From assembly GCA_009377495.1 (NCBI GenBank), contig WHTZ01000007.1, positions 1 to 64,000 on the forward strand: a stretch of DNA of 64,000 bases. Direction: 5' to 3'. The DNA is from Luteitalea sp. GTDB lineage: Bacteria > Acidobacteriota > Vicinamibacteria > Vicinamibacterales > Vicinamibacteraceae. The notes under the pieces were generated by a model. That model was given only the letters and a program-made list of their open reading frames with translations, was not told the origin of the DNA and made no database searches. Made by a program: the position numbers and the translations under genes. Positions within the stretch are counted from its first letter, which is position 1. Each line of letters starts with the position of its first letter. Below, piece after piece: positions 16,897 to 25,313 of this stretch.

Positions 16897-19551
16897 ATGA
16901 GAGTCCTCCGTCGACTGTGGGTGAGGTTTATCGGCACGCTACGCGGCGCACGGCGAGACGATGAGTTGAGCGCCGAGATCGACGCGCACGTGCAGATGCA
17001 GATCGAGGACAAGCTGCGCATGGGCATGTCGCCGCAGGAAGCTCGACGCGCCGCGTTGGTCGAGCTCGGCGGCATCGAGGCGGCGAAGGAGGCGTATCGG
17101 GACCAACGCGGGCTGCCTCTGATCGACGTGTTTCTGCGGGACGTGCGGCACGCTGCGCGACGCTTCTGGAGAGAACCGGCGTTCCACCTCGCCGTTGTCC
17201 TCGTTCTCGCCTGCACGACGGCCCTCTGTATTGTCATCTTCAGTGCCGCGTACGCGATCCTCCTCCGCCCGCTGCCGTACACCGATCCTCATCGCCTGGT
17301 CCGTGTTCACGAGACGGCCCCGGATGGTGAACGCTGGGCCGCTACCGCCGGCAATTTTCACGCGTGGCAGGAGCAGGCAACGGTTTTTGAAGACCTTGTG
17401 GCATTTAACGCTCAAACGTTCGAGCTGCGCGGTGCGCGCGGGCCGGAGCGAGTCCAAGGCGCTCGCGTTTCCGCGCGGCTCTTAGACGCGCTCGGCGTGC
17501 GCCCGGCACTCGGGCGGACCTTCCTGCCTGGAGAGGACGAAGCCGGCCGGGCGGATGTTGTGCTGATTTCGCACCGCTTCTGGATGCGCTACTTCGATGG
17601 CGATCCGCGCGTCGTCGGCAAGCTCGTTCCTGTTGGGGCGAGCCGCAAACGGGTCGTGGGTGTGTTACCCGCCGGATTCGAGTTCCCGGCTGCGCGTAGC
17701 GAGTTCTCGGGCGATGCCGTTGAGATGCTCGAGCCGGTCGATTGGAGCCCAGAAGGGCGGACCGACCGGGGAAACCGTACCTGGCGAGTGATCGGCCGCC
17801 TCCCGGAAGACATGTCGCTGGCTGAGGCTCGCCAGGGGATGGCGATTGTTGCCAAAAGGCTTGCGGCGGTTCACGAGTCCAATCGGCGCTGGGGTGTCTT
17901 CGTCGAGCCGCTGAGAGACAGCATCTTCGGCAAGACCGAGACGCTGTTGTGGCTGATCTTGGTGAGTGTCGGCGCCCTCTTGCTCGTCGGCTGCACGAAT
18001 GTTGCGAACTTGTTATTGGCTCGCGGTGTGGCGCGACAGCGCGAGTTCGCGCTCCGCGCCGCCATCGGTGGCAGTACCGGCCGGCTGTGCGGTCAAGTTC
18101 TCACCGAGAGCTTCATTCTCGCTCTGGCTGGAGCGACATTCGGACTTGCGATGGCGGGTGGAGCACTCCGCGTCCTTCTCGCGCTGGCCCCGAAGGATCT
18201 CCCACGAATCGAACATGTGTCCATCGATGGAACGGTCGTTGCCGCCACCTTCGGCCTGGCTGCGGCGACGGCCCTGCTCTTCGGAGCGTTGCCGGCATGG
18301 TACGCGGGGCGCTCGCGGCCCAGCGACGCTCTCCGGTCGGGCGGACGTGCCTCGATCGGCCGCGCTGGCGCTCGCCTCCAGTCGGGACTGGTTGTTGGTC
18401 AGGTTGCCATGACCGCGGTGCTGCTGATGTGTGCGGGTCTCTTGCTGCGCAGCGTCATCGCCTTGCAGCAAGTCGACACGGGTTTGGATGCCGCGGAAGC
18501 TCTGACGTTTCGCGTCGTCCTCGATGAAGAGCGATACCCGGACGAGCAGGGCGGTTGGCGCTTCTTGTCCGAGCTGCTGCAGCGCATCAGCACGTTACCA
18601 GGCGTCAAGAGCGCCGCAGCCGTTGCGCCGCACGCACCGTTCGTGTGGAGCGATTCCGTTTTCGGCTTCTCGCTGGTGGGACAGTCAACGCTCGAGCCTG
18701 GGCAAGGCGGCGGAGCCCTCCGCTACTGCATCAGCCCAAACTACTTCGCGACGATGGGCGTGCCGTTGCTTGCCGGTCGTGGGTTCACCGAACGCGATGA
18801 CGGGAACGCGCCGCCCGTGGCGATCGTGAACGCGTACCTGGCGCGGAAGCATCTTTCCGGGCTGAATCCGATCGGCGCGCGACTGAAGGTCGTTGGGGTT
18901 CCCGACGATGTGGAAGTGGAAGTCGTGGGCGTTGTCGGCGACACAAGGCATTACGGACCCGACACGCCTATCCAGGAGCAGTTGTACCTACCGTATGCCC
19001 AATATCCGTCGACGATGACGACTGTGGTCGCAAAGACCGCGGTCGCTCCTGAGTCTTTGGTGCCGCTCCTTCGCCGAACCGTTGCGGAGGCCGACCCGGA
19101 ACAAGCGGTCTCCAACATTGTGACGATGGAGCAGGCCATCACCGGAAAGATCGCCGGCGAACGGCTCTCGGCGGCCCTCCTCGCTGCGTTCGCCGCGGTC
19201 GCGCTCCTACTGGCTGGTGTGGGCATCTACGCCGTCTTCTCTTACATCGTGGGTCAGCGTACGCCAGAGATTGGACTGCGTCTCGCGCTCGGCGCCCAGC
19301 CGCGCGACGTGTTGAGACAGGTGATGGCGAGTGTTCTACGAATCACGGCTGCCGGCCTGACCGTGGGGCTGGTTGTCACCTGGCCGGCCACGCAGTGGCT
19401 TCGCGCGCTGCTGTTCGGCGTGGAGCCGAGCGACCCGCTCACGTTCGGCGTGGTGGCTGCGATCCTGTTCGGGGCGGCCCTCGTCGCGTGTCTGCGGCCT
19501 GCCCGAACGGCGATGCACGTCAATCCGGTGTCGGCCCTGCGTGGCGAGTAA
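16897..19551 (+). CDS. ADOP-family FtsX/MacB-like permease
   Basis: An 884-residue orphan permease of the acidobacterial duplicated type. ATG 16897 is chosen over an in-frame upstream start because of GAAGGGA before it and because the family begins with a short helical prefix (RRLWVRFIGTLRGARRDDELSAEIDAHVQMQ). The body contains two MacB periplasmic core domains and two FtsX blocks: first TM near LAVVLVLACTTALCIVIFSAAY, middle block LILVSVGALLLVGCTNVANLLLARG, last block LLLAGVGIYAVFSYIVGQRTPEIGLRLALG. No ATPase gene is adjacent, as is normal for ADOPs. The function of the family is poorly known; lipid or peptide export or envelope signalling are the usual guesses. Confidence 0.9.
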   Translation: MRVLRRLWVRFIGTLRGARRDDELSAEIDAHVQMQIEDKLRMGMSPQEARRAALVELGGIEAAKEAYRDQRGLPLIDVFLRDVRHAARRFWREPAFHLAVVLVLACTTALCIVIFSAAYAILLRPLPYTDPHRLVRVHETAPDGERWAATAGNFHAWQEQATVFEDLVAFNAQTFELRGARGPERVQGARVSARLLDALGVRPALGRTFLPGEDEAGRADVVLISHRFWMRYFDGDPRVVGKLVPVGASRKRVVGVLPAGFEFPAARSEFSGDAVEMLEPVDWSPEGRTDRGNRTWRVIGRLPEDMSLAEARQGMAIVAKRLAAVHESNRRWGVFVEPLRDSIFGKTETLLWLILVSVGALLLVGCTNVANLLLARGVARQREFALRAAIGGSTGRLCGQVLTESFILALAGATFGLAMAGGALRVLLALAPKDLPRIEHVSIDGTVVAATFGLAAATALLFGALPAWYAGRSRPSDALRSGGRASIGRAGARLQSGLVVGQVAMTAVLLMCAGLLLRSVIALQQVDTGLDAAEALTFRVVLDEERYPDEQGGWRFLSELLQRISTLPGVKSAAAVAPHAPFVWSDSVFGFSLVGQSTLEPGQGGGALRYCISPNYFATMGVPLLAGRGFTERDDGNAPPVAIVNAYLARKHLSGLNPIGARLKVVGVPDDVEVEVVGVVGDTRHYGPDTPIQEQLYLPYAQYPSTMTTVVAKTAVAPESLVPLLRRTVAEADPEQAVSNIVTMEQAITGKIAGERLSAALLAAFAAVALLLAGVGIYAVFSYIVGQRTPEIGLRLALGAQPRDVLRQVMASVLRITAAGLTVGLVVTWPATQWLRALLFGVEPSDPLTFGVVAAILFGAALVACLRPARTAMHVNPVSALRGE

Positions 19552-19553
19552 GG

Positions 19554-19582
19554 TTGACGTGGTGCTGGAGTGTGGTCACAAT
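19554..19582 (+). promoter_or_regulatory. Sigma70-like promoter of the toxin-antitoxin pair
   Basis: TTGACG (19554-19559), a 17-base spacer and CACAAT (19577-19582). The expected transcription start falls at or next to the ATG at 19589, and no Shine-Dalgarno sequence is visible, suggesting a leaderless antitoxin message. Confidence 0.55.
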
Positions 19583-19588
19583 GACTAC

Positions 19589-19882
19589 ATGAACCGCAGT
19601 ACGCAAGTTGGCGCTCGAGAATTCAAGACTCGGCTGGGACGGTATCTTCGGAAGGTGCGCGAGGGGCGCACGCTCGTCGTCACCGATCGCGGCACCCCCA
19701 TCGCAGAGATCCGGCCCTTGGGGGTTGATGCGACGCCAGAGGACGCCGCTCTCGCGAGGCTGAAGGCGATCGGGGCCGTCACCCAACTGGAGGAGGGGCC
19801 ACTCACCTCCTTTCGTCCGATGCGAAGCCGAGGGGCGTCAGTTTCAGATGCCATCATCGAAGACCGCGCCGACCGTCTGTGA
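19589..19882 (+). CDS. Phd/YefM-fold type II antitoxin
   Basis: A 97-residue antitoxin with the Phd/YefM N-terminal DNA-binding fold: VGAREFKTRLGRYLRKVREG, then LVVTDRGTPIAEIRPLG. The C-terminal tail (about 60-97) would wrap the toxin. ATG 19589 sits just after a promoter, and the stop overlaps the toxin GTG by 4 bases, the usual antitoxin-first coupled order. Autorepression by the complex at the 19554-19582 promoter is expected from the family but not shown here. Confidence 0.88.
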   Translation: MNRSTQVGAREFKTRLGRYLRKVREGRTLVVTDRGTPIAEIRPLGVDATPEDAALARLKAIGAVTQLEEGPLTSFRPMRSRGASVSDAIIEDRADRL

Positions 19883-20355
19883 CTCGATACTTCGATGCCA
19901 GTGCGCTGGCGAAGCGCTATGTCCGCGAGCGGGGAAGCACTGCCGTGCGGCGTCTCCTAGCGGCAGGAAGAGCCGCCACCAGCCGGCTTTCCGAGGTCGA
20001 AGTGGCATCGGCGCTCATCCGGCGCACACGAGAAGGCGCGCTCACGAGCCGGCAACGTGACCGGAGTTTGACAAAGCTCCGAGCCGATGTAGCGGTTCTC
20101 GCCGTCGTCGAGCTGACACCGGAGATCGTCGTGACCGCCACGCGGCTGCTGCAGCGTTACCAGTTGCGCGCCGGGGACGCGATTCAACTTGCCAGCGCTC
20201 TCTACCTCCACCGCGAGCTCGGTGTCTCTGTCCCATTCGTGGTGTTCGACGACCGATTGATCAACGCGGCGCGCAGTGAGGGCCTCGCTGTCGAACCCGT
20301 ACGACGAGTGACCCAGCGTCGAAGATCCATGTCTCGAGATGGACGTACGCGCTGA
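19879..20355 (+). CDS. vapC: VapC-like PIN-domain toxin
   Basis: A 158-residue PIN-domain ribonuclease. Candidate acidic metal ligands are D6 (RYFDASALAKRY), E41 (SEVEVASAL), D100 (LRAGDAIQLASAL) and D124/D125 (VVFDDRLINAA). VapC toxins cleave tRNA or rRNA when the antitoxin is degraded; the target here is unknown. Translation starts at GTG 19879, inside the antitoxin stop. The basic C-terminal tail (RRVTQRRRSMSRDGRTR) is longer than in many VapCs. Confidence 0.88.
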   Translation: MTRYFDASALAKRYVRERGSTAVRRLLAAGRAATSRLSEVEVASALIRRTREGALTSRQRDRSLTKLRADVAVLAVVELTPEIVVTATRLLQRYQLRAGDAIQLASALYLHRELGVSVPFVVFDDRLINAARSEGLAVEPVRRVTQRRRSMSRDGRTR

Positions 20356-20413
20356 TTATTGTACGGCAGCGGCAGTCGTTGCGTAGAGGAATGTACCGCA
20401 CGGATCGCCCGCA

Positions 20414-21391
20414 ATGCTCATGGGCGTTGTGGAAAGCGTTATGCCGCGAGACGTCCATAACGTGGCGCTGCGAGACGAGGAGGCGAATCGCGTGAGATCG
20501 AGTCGACGTGTCACCTGTTTACCTACGCTGACGATTGGCGACGGCCCACGCGCGATCTGGGCCGCGCTTCGGAAATCTGGAGCCGTCCTCCTGAAGGACG
20601 CGGCGACCACGCCCGCCGCATTCGAGGCCGTGACGGACCAGTTCGCCGCAAGCTTCCGTATCCACCAGGATCCCACGCGGCAACGCTACAGCGATGATGA
20701 CACGACACAAGGCGTGACTGGAGGCACCGAGGCCATTGGTCTCCACGCCGAACGCGCCTATCTTCCAGGTCGACCCGAGTTGTTGTTCTTCGGTTGTTTG
20801 ACACCGCCAGTGTCGGGCGGCGCCACGACATTGTGTGATGGCGCAGCGGTGGTCGAAGCCCTCCCACCAGAAGAGGCGCAACGGCTGGCTGTCATGACGC
20901 TGCTATGGCGAACCAGCATGCAGCTGCGGATGTGGCAACGCCTGTGGAACACGGACGATCCCGGTGCGGCCGCCGCGCTGCTCAACGAGACGATTGACCG
21001 GTACGGGGAACGGGCGCAGACGCAGCACTGGTTCGAGGCCGACACCCTGCACATCGACTATCGGACGCCGGGGCTCAACGCGGGCTGGATTAGCGGGCTG
21101 AAGGCATTTGCCAACTATCTGCTGCTCGCAGAGCTTGAACCGGACGGGCCACGTGCGACGCAGATAGATGGCCGTCGGGTTCCTAAGAATCTCCTTGACC
21201 GCCTGGCCGAGACGGCAGATGCCCTGACCATAGACATCCCGTGGCAGCGCGGTGACGTCGCCATCATCGACAATACCCGCTGCATGCACGGACGAAGAGC
21301 GTTTGCGGGCGGAGCGCGCCAGATTCTCGTGCGAATGGGCGACGCGGGTCAGCAGCTTCGCGCTACGTCTCAATCGATGGCAAAGCAATAG
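20414..21391 (+). CDS. TauD/TfdA-family 2-oxoglutarate dioxygenase
   Basis: A 325-residue Fe(II)/2-oxoglutarate-dependent oxygenase of the TauD/clavaminate-synthase group. The proximal facial ligands are H111 and E113 (IGLHAERAYLPG, an HxE variant as in clavaminate synthase-like enzymes) and the distal His is H292 (NTRCMHGRRAF), with a downstream Arg for 2-oxoglutarate. The N-terminal 35 residues look unconserved, and translation could start at the internal ATG of MPRDV. The substrate cannot be inferred; no sulfur or biosynthetic genes surround it. Its 3' end overlaps the convergent gene by 22 bp. Confidence 0.82.
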   Translation: MLMGVVESVMPRDVHNVALRDEEANRVRSSRRVTCLPTLTIGDGPRAIWAALRKSGAVLLKDAATTPAAFEAVTDQFAASFRIHQDPTRQRYSDDDTTQGVTGGTEAIGLHAERAYLPGRPELLFFGCLTPPVSGGATTLCDGAAVVEALPPEEAQRLAVMTLLWRTSMQLRMWQRLWNTDDPGAAAALLNETIDRYGERAQTQHWFEADTLHIDYRTPGLNAGWISGLKAFANYLLLAELEPDGPRATQIDGRRVPKNLLDRLAETADALTIDIPWQRGDVAIIDNTRCMHGRRAFAGGARQILVRMGDAGQQLRATSQSMAKQ

Positions 21392-22020
21392 AACAAGCCG
21401 TCGCCACCCGTGCCCTGCAAGTTCTCCTGGCTGCAGCCCTTGGACCCGTGTGCCGAGTTCCACGACTCTGGGTTGTCGCCGCCGCCTTGACGGTCGTGAT
21501 GACCGAGCTGGGCACTTCCGTCACCGCTGCTCGTCCAGTTCTCGCAGGTGGCGTTTGGGTCGCTGGGCAACGCCGTACCATCCAACTGCGAGCCCGTCAG
21601 GATGTCGTGTCGGTTGGGATCATCTCCCCGGCCGTTGACCACCTCACCCTTTTCATTCAACGCCGTTTCCTTCGTCAGATTGTTCTTGTCACCGTGCAGG
21701 TCGTCGACGTCCTGGGCGATCGCTTCTCCCTTGGCGTTGTACCACGGGCCCGTGCCGATGCGGTCGCGAGCGTTGACGGCCGCCTCATCACCGGAAGCGC
21801 CGGTACTGAGGTAGGCGTGCCACGTACGATCACCGGCCCCCGCCGCATCGGCCAGCTCTTGGCAGTGCTGGTCGGCGCCTGTCAGACCGCCGAGATCGGC
21901 TCCATTGCCGGGTCCCGCGCTCGTGATGAAGAAGCTCATAGACGTGTCCTGTGCGAGCAGCACGTACGAGCTCGACCCAGCGAACATGATCGCGGCAAAA
22001 ACGGATAGCGTCCTCGTCAT
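21370..22020 (-). CDS. Secreted lectin-like (endostatin/DUF1554-type) protein
   Basis: A 216-residue exported protein with a signal peptide ending near YVLLAQ. The mature part has a C-type-lectin or collagen-NC10-like pattern: FFITSAGPGNGADLGGLTGADQ, CQELADAAGAGDRTWHAYLST, RDRIGTGPWYN, NATCENWTSSG, and C-terminal cysteines in GSKGCSQEN and LFYCFA that could form disulfides. Homologues are common as lone secreted genes in soil bacteria. The function is unknown; binding of a ligand in the envelope is a guess. Confidence 0.7.
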   Translation of the reverse strand: MTRTLSVFAAIMFAGSSSYVLLAQDTSMSFFITSAGPGNGADLGGLTGADQHCQELADAAGAGDRTWHAYLSTGASGDEAAVNARDRIGTGPWYNAKGEAIAQDVDDLHGDKNNLTKETALNEKGEVVNGRGDDPNRHDILTGSQLDGTALPSDPNATCENWTSSGDGSAQLGHHDRQGGGDNPESWNSAHGSKGCSQENLQGTGGDGLFYCFAID

Positions 22021-22135
22021 CTGCGCATCCCTCCTCCTATAGCCATTGGCCGATGGCTGTAAACGGTCGGCGGTAGTCTACGCCGTTTGCCACCGCCGGC
22101 CAAATCGAGCAGGTCGCCTCGATGCGGAGGCGTCG

Positions 22136-22360
22136 TTAGGTCTTGCCAGGTGATCGCGTGGGCAGCGCACACGAGCGCTTGTACGCCCAGGTGGTCACGG
22201 AGGCGGCGACGAGGCCAGCCAACGCGCTCCAGGCCACCACTGAGCCATAGTCTGCTGCGGATCCCTGCTGGACGCGCTCCACGAGGCCCAAGCCGAGCCC
22301 AACGGATACGAAAATGACCGCAAAGCGGCGGAACCAGAAGAGAAACAACATCCGATTCAT
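22136..22360 (-). CDS. Small two-helix membrane protein, unknown function
   Basis: 74 codons predicting two membrane helices (FRRFAVIFVSVGLGLGLVE and VVAWSALAGLVAASVTTWAY) and a short basic tail. No clear ribosome-binding site precedes the ATG, and no family was recognised, so it may be a small hypothetical gene or a chance frame. The membrane-like composition favours a real gene. Confidence 0.5.
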   Translation of the reverse strand: MNRMLFLFWFRRFAVIFVSVGLGLGLVERVQQGSAADYGSVVAWSALAGLVAASVTTWAYKRSCALPTRSPGKT

Positions 22361-22407
22361 GCGTACCAGTTTGCCAGACCTGTGATCTTACTCGGATAGG
22401 AGAGACA

Positions 22408-23121
22408 ATGGGTTTGAGCTTCGAGCCCGCCGGGATGCTTCTGGAAGTCATCGCCTCCTCGGTCGAAGATGCCGTTGCCGCTGAGCGTGGCGGTGCGCAC
22501 CGCATCGAGCTGGTCCGCGCACTCGATCGAGAGGGCTTGACGCCGCCACTGGAGCTCGTTCGTGCCGTGCTCGATGCCGTACGGATCCCGGTGCGTGTGA
22601 TGTTGCGCGAGGGCGCTGGCTTTCGCGTGACCGGCACGGCAGAGACTGAGGCGCTCGAGCATACGGCGCGCGCCCTCGCCACACTCCCGATCGACGGGCT
22701 GGTACTTGGCTGGATCGATGAAGCGGCCCAAGCGGATCTGTCGCTCACGGCGCGGATCCTTCGGTCGATGGCTCCTCATAAGGCGACCTTCCATCGAGCA
22801 TTCGACGCCACGCCCGACCCGTTGCGTACTCTCGACCGGCTGAAGCGGCATGAGCAGATCGATCGCGTCCTGACTAGCGGCGGCAGTGGGAGTCTGGCAG
22901 AACGGATAGCTCGGCTCGAGCAATATCAGCGACAGGCGGGACCCCACATCACAATCCTGATCGGCGGCGGCATCGACCCTCCCACCTATCATCGTCTGCG
23001 TCCATCGTCGACGCTGCGCGAGGCACACGTAGGCCGTGCGGCGCGGGTCCCGCCAACGACCGAAGGGACAGTGATAGCGTCGCGCGTGGCCGCCTTCTTC
23101 GATGAGCAGCCTAGGTTTTGA
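22408..23121 (+). CDS. cutC: CutC-family protein
   Basis: A 237-residue TIM-barrel protein of the CutC family: LEVIASSVEDAVAAERGGAH, RIELVRALDREGLTPP, VRVMLREGAGFRVT, GLVLGWID, ATFHRAFDATPDPLRTLDRL, RVLTSGGSGS and ILIGGGID. CutC was named for copper tolerance in E. coli, but its enzymatic role is unsettled. The start is preceded by GGATAGGAGAGACA, a good ribosome-binding region. The stop codon lies inside the -35 element of the next gene. Confidence 0.92.
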   Translation: MGLSFEPAGMLLEVIASSVEDAVAAERGGAHRIELVRALDREGLTPPLELVRAVLDAVRIPVRVMLREGAGFRVTGTAETEALEHTARALATLPIDGLVLGWIDEAAQADLSLTARILRSMAPHKATFHRAFDATPDPLRTLDRLKRHEQIDRVLTSGGSGSLAERIARLEQYQRQAGPHITILIGGGIDPPTYHRLRPSSTLREAHVGRAARVPPTTEGTVIASRVAAFFDEQPRF

Positions 23122-23146
23122 CACGAGCGTCTGCGTAAGGTATACA
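23118..23146 (+). promoter_or_regulatory. Near-consensus sigma70 promoter
   Basis: TTGACA (23118-23123), a 17-base spacer and TATACA (23141-23146): five of six -10 bases and all -35 bases match the consensus. The predicted start, near 23153, falls in a CATGTACATG palindrome. It drives the RHH/coiled-coil gene pair and begins within the cutC stop codon. Confidence 0.75.
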
Positions 23147-23150
23147 TAAC

Positions 23151-23160
23151 CATGTACATG
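23151..23160. promoter_or_regulatory. CATGTACATG palindrome at the predicted transcription start
   Basis: A perfect 10-base palindrome 4 bases downstream of the -10 element, 20 bases before the ATG of a ribbon-helix-helix protein. Position and symmetry suit an autoregulatory operator for a dimeric RHH repressor (inference). Confidence 0.45.
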
Positions 23161-23180
23161 ATCAATGCAGGAGACACAGC

Positions 23181-23558
23181 ATGGCCGCGACCGCTCGCCT
23201 GATTGTCATGATGGAAGAAGACGAAAAGGCCACGCTCGAGGCCCGGGCGCAAGCCGCGAAGATATCCACTGCCGAATTCGTCCGCCGCCGCCTTTTCGGA
23301 CGGGGTGAGCCTGAGGAGGAGGCGCTCCTGCAGGTGCTCGCGGAGCTCAAGCCCGTCGTTCAGAAGGCGTGCGAAACGATCGATGCGAATCTCGCCGAGA
23401 TCCGTGTCCTGCGCGGGGCCGGCGACGAGAAGGATACCTACGCAGCCAAGCAGGCTCACGGCGACCTGACCCGTGCGGAGCTCGTCTCGATCGCGGAGCG
23501 TCTGCAGTCAGAGCCGAGCAATCCTGGTACGGTCCGGCGCCGCGGAGTGCGCCCGTGA
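23181..23558 (+). CDS. Ribbon-helix-helix-like small protein
   Basis: A 125-residue protein. The N-terminus (ARLIVMMEEDEKATLEARAQ then AKISTAEFVRRRLFG) has the beta-strand plus two-helix pattern of RHH (MetJ/Arc) DNA-binding proteins such as antitoxins or MobC-like accessory proteins. The rest is helical and charged (LLQVLAELKPVVQKACETIDANLAEI). AGGAGA precedes the ATG. The stop overlaps the GTG of the next small gene by 4 bases, an arrangement like toxin-antitoxin pairs, although the partner has no known toxin fold. The exact role is unknown. Confidence 0.7.
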   Translation: MAATARLIVMMEEDEKATLEARAQAAKISTAEFVRRRLFGRGEPEEEALLQVLAELKPVVQKACETIDANLAEIRVLRGAGDEKDTYAAKQAHGDLTRAELVSIAERLQSEPSNPGTVRRRGVRP

Positions 23559-23752
23559 GCCTCGTCAAGGAAGCCTGGGACACGCTGCGCTCTGTGGCGA
23601 CGATCATCGACAAGGTGACTGAGTTGTCTGGCGAGGTGAAAGCGCTGCGTACCGAGCACCGCGAGTTGCGCGATCGCGTGGTTCGCATTGAGACGATCAT
23701 CGACGAGGCACGACGCCATGCTCCAGCTCGGCGACTTCCACCCAGACGTTAA
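23555..23752 (+). CDS. 65-residue coiled-coil protein coupled to the RHH gene
   Basis: GTG start within the upstream stop. The sequence is one long amphipathic helix (VATIIDKVTELSGEVKALRT, ELRDRVVRIETIIDEAR) with a basic tail (RRHAPARRLPPRR). No enzyme motif is visible. It probably oligomerises or pairs with the RHH product. Whether the pair is a toxin-antitoxin module, a plasmid-type accessory pair or something else cannot be told from the sequence. Confidence 0.6.
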   Translation: MSLVKEAWDTLRSVATIIDKVTELSGEVKALRTEHRELRDRVVRIETIIDEARRHAPARRLPPRR

Positions 23753-23847
23753 CTGGCGAGCGAGCACGAGTGACATCACTACCGGATTTCGAAAGCAGCG
23801 GTCACATTAATCGATACTTCGACGGGAACGCAATTCAGGAGCTACTC

Positions 23848-24006
23848 GCGGGTGCTTAACGGAAATGGGGGTCGCGAGATCTGGAGGGTCGGAAAAAGGG
23901 GACAGGCCCCTTTTTCGAGAACCAACGCCGACGAAAAAGGGGCCTGTCCCCTTTTTCTCCATCGTTCTGGCGATCGTCGTGACCCGCATTTCCGTTAAGC
24001 ACCCGC
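23848..24006. repeat. Nested inverted-repeat element (REP/MITE-like)
   Basis: Outer arms of 20 identical bases, GCGGGTGCTTAACGGAAATG at 23848-23867 and its complement at 23987-24006, extend inward imperfectly. Inside are two exact reverse-complementary 25-mers (23892-23916 and 23933-23957), each an AAAAAGGGG/CCCCTTTTT imperfect palindrome around ACAGG. The whole 159-bp unit has no coding sequence. Its right arm ends on the stop codon of the PQQ-propeller gene. It resembles non-autonomous palindromic elements mobilised in trans by REP-type transposases. Confidence 0.8.
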
Positions 24007-25313
24007 TACTCGCCGATGGCGATGAGGTCCTGCTCGGTGCGGAAGTACCAGTGACCGTCGACCAGCGCCGGCGAGGCGAGTAACCGGGCCTCGAGCCGAT
24101 TGACTCGAATCAGCTCGAACTCCGGTCCTGCCCTCAAGACGAACGTCTCGCCATCGTCGTTGGTAAAGAACACCTTGCCGTCGACGCCGACGGGCGACGC
24201 CGAAAAGCCTTCGCGCTTGGCGATGCCCAATCGTCCCTGCCAGACGACCTTGCCGGTGGTCGCTTCAAGAGAGGTAGCAATGCTCGCCATGTCGTTGACG
24301 ATGTACAGACGCTCGCCGTAGAGCAGCGGTGAGGGGACGAACGGAGAGCCCTTCGGGCTTTGCCACACGACGTGGGTGTCGGTGATGTCACCCGCGCCGC
24401 CGGGTCTAATGGCCAGCGTTGGTCCCGCCCGCCCGGATGAGCAGAAGACGAGCCCGTGCCCCACGACCGGCGTTGGGATGACCTCGCGAGTGTTGCCCGA
24501 GGCGCGCCAGAGCTCTCGCCCGGACGCTGGGTCGTACGCGACTACTCGCCGTTGGCCGCTGACGATAATCTCGTCGCGGTTGCCAGCACGAATCGCGACC
24601 GGCGTACCCCAGCCAACCGTCGCCTCACGTTCCGTTCGCCAGAGCCTCTCGCCGGTGCTCGTAGCAAAGGCCGCGACGAACGCGCCACCCTCCGACCCAC
24701 CGTCGTGATCTTGATAGAGAATCAACCGGTCCTGGTAGAGGAGCGGCGATCCCGCTGTGCCGTGGTAGTTGTCGAACGTGCCGAGCGAATGGTGCCAAAT
24801 CAGCTTCCCGTCGAAATCGAACGCGACGAGCCCGCGGTTCCCGAACGAGGCGTAGATGCGCCGACCGTCCGTCACCGGTGTCGGGGACGCGTGGCTGTTC
24901 TTCCGATGGGTGTGCTCAGGAGTCCGGTCTGGGACGAACGCTTCCCACCGCTGCTTACCGTTCGATCGCTCGTAAGCCAGCATCGATGCCCGGCCGTCGG
25001 GGTATGCAGTGGTCAGGAAGATTCGATCGTCCCAGACGATTGGAGAAGAGTGGCCGCGTCCGGGGACCGGGGTCCTCCATGCGACGTTCTCCGTTCGCGA
25101 CCATGCGTCCGGATAGCCCGTTCCAGCCGCCAGGCCTTGCCCAGACGGACCGCGCCAGCGTGGCCAATATCTCTGGGCTTCGCCCTCAGGCTCGATCATC
25201 GCCACGGCTGGCCGTGGTGCCGTTGCACCGGTGCGCTCCGCCACCAGCCAGCACAGGGCCAAGCTCGCGAAGGCGGCTGCTGAGAATCGAAGGTGTCTAA
25301 CCTGTGTCCGCAT
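24006..25313 (-). CDS. Secreted PQQ-type beta-propeller protein
   Basis: A 435-residue protein with an N-terminal export signal (FSAAAFASLALCWLVA) and a single PQQ_2/PQQ_3 propeller: WPRWRGPSGQGLAAGTGYP, VAWRTPVPGRGHSSPIVWDD, ASPTPVTDGRRIYASFGNRG, AYDPASGRELWRASG, LEATTGKVVWQGRL, ASPALVDGHWYFRT. There is no heme motif and no clear PQQ-dehydrogenase metal site, so it is more likely a structural or binding propeller than an alcohol dehydrogenase. Similar genes are numerous in Planctomycetes and Acidobacteriota. The stop abuts the nested repeat element. Confidence 0.85.
   Translation of the reverse strand: MRTQVRHLRFSAAAFASLALCWLVAERTGATAPRPAVAMIEPEGEAQRYWPRWRGPSGQGLAAGTGYPDAWSRTENVAWRTPVPGRGHSSPIVWDDRIFLTTAYPDGRASMLAYERSNGKQRWEAFVPDRTPEHTHRKNSHASPTPVTDGRRIYASFGNRGLVAFDFDGKLIWHHSLGTFDNYHGTAGSPLLYQDRLILYQDHDGGSEGGAFVAAFATSTGERLWRTEREATVGWGTPVAIRAGNRDEIIVSGQRRVVAYDPASGRELWRASGNTREVIPTPVVGHGLVFCSSGRAGPTLAIRPGGAGDITDTHVVWQSPKGSPFVPSPLLYGERLYIVNDMASIATSLEATTGKVVWQGRLGIAKREGFSASPVGVDGKVFFTNDDGETFVLRAGPEFELIRVNRLEARLLASPALVDGHWYFRTEQDLIAIGE

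Noticed and set aside
23848..24006. Insertion sequence or CRISPR repeat
   Set aside because: No transposase frame and no regularly spaced array; the nested symmetry fits a non-autonomous palindromic element better.
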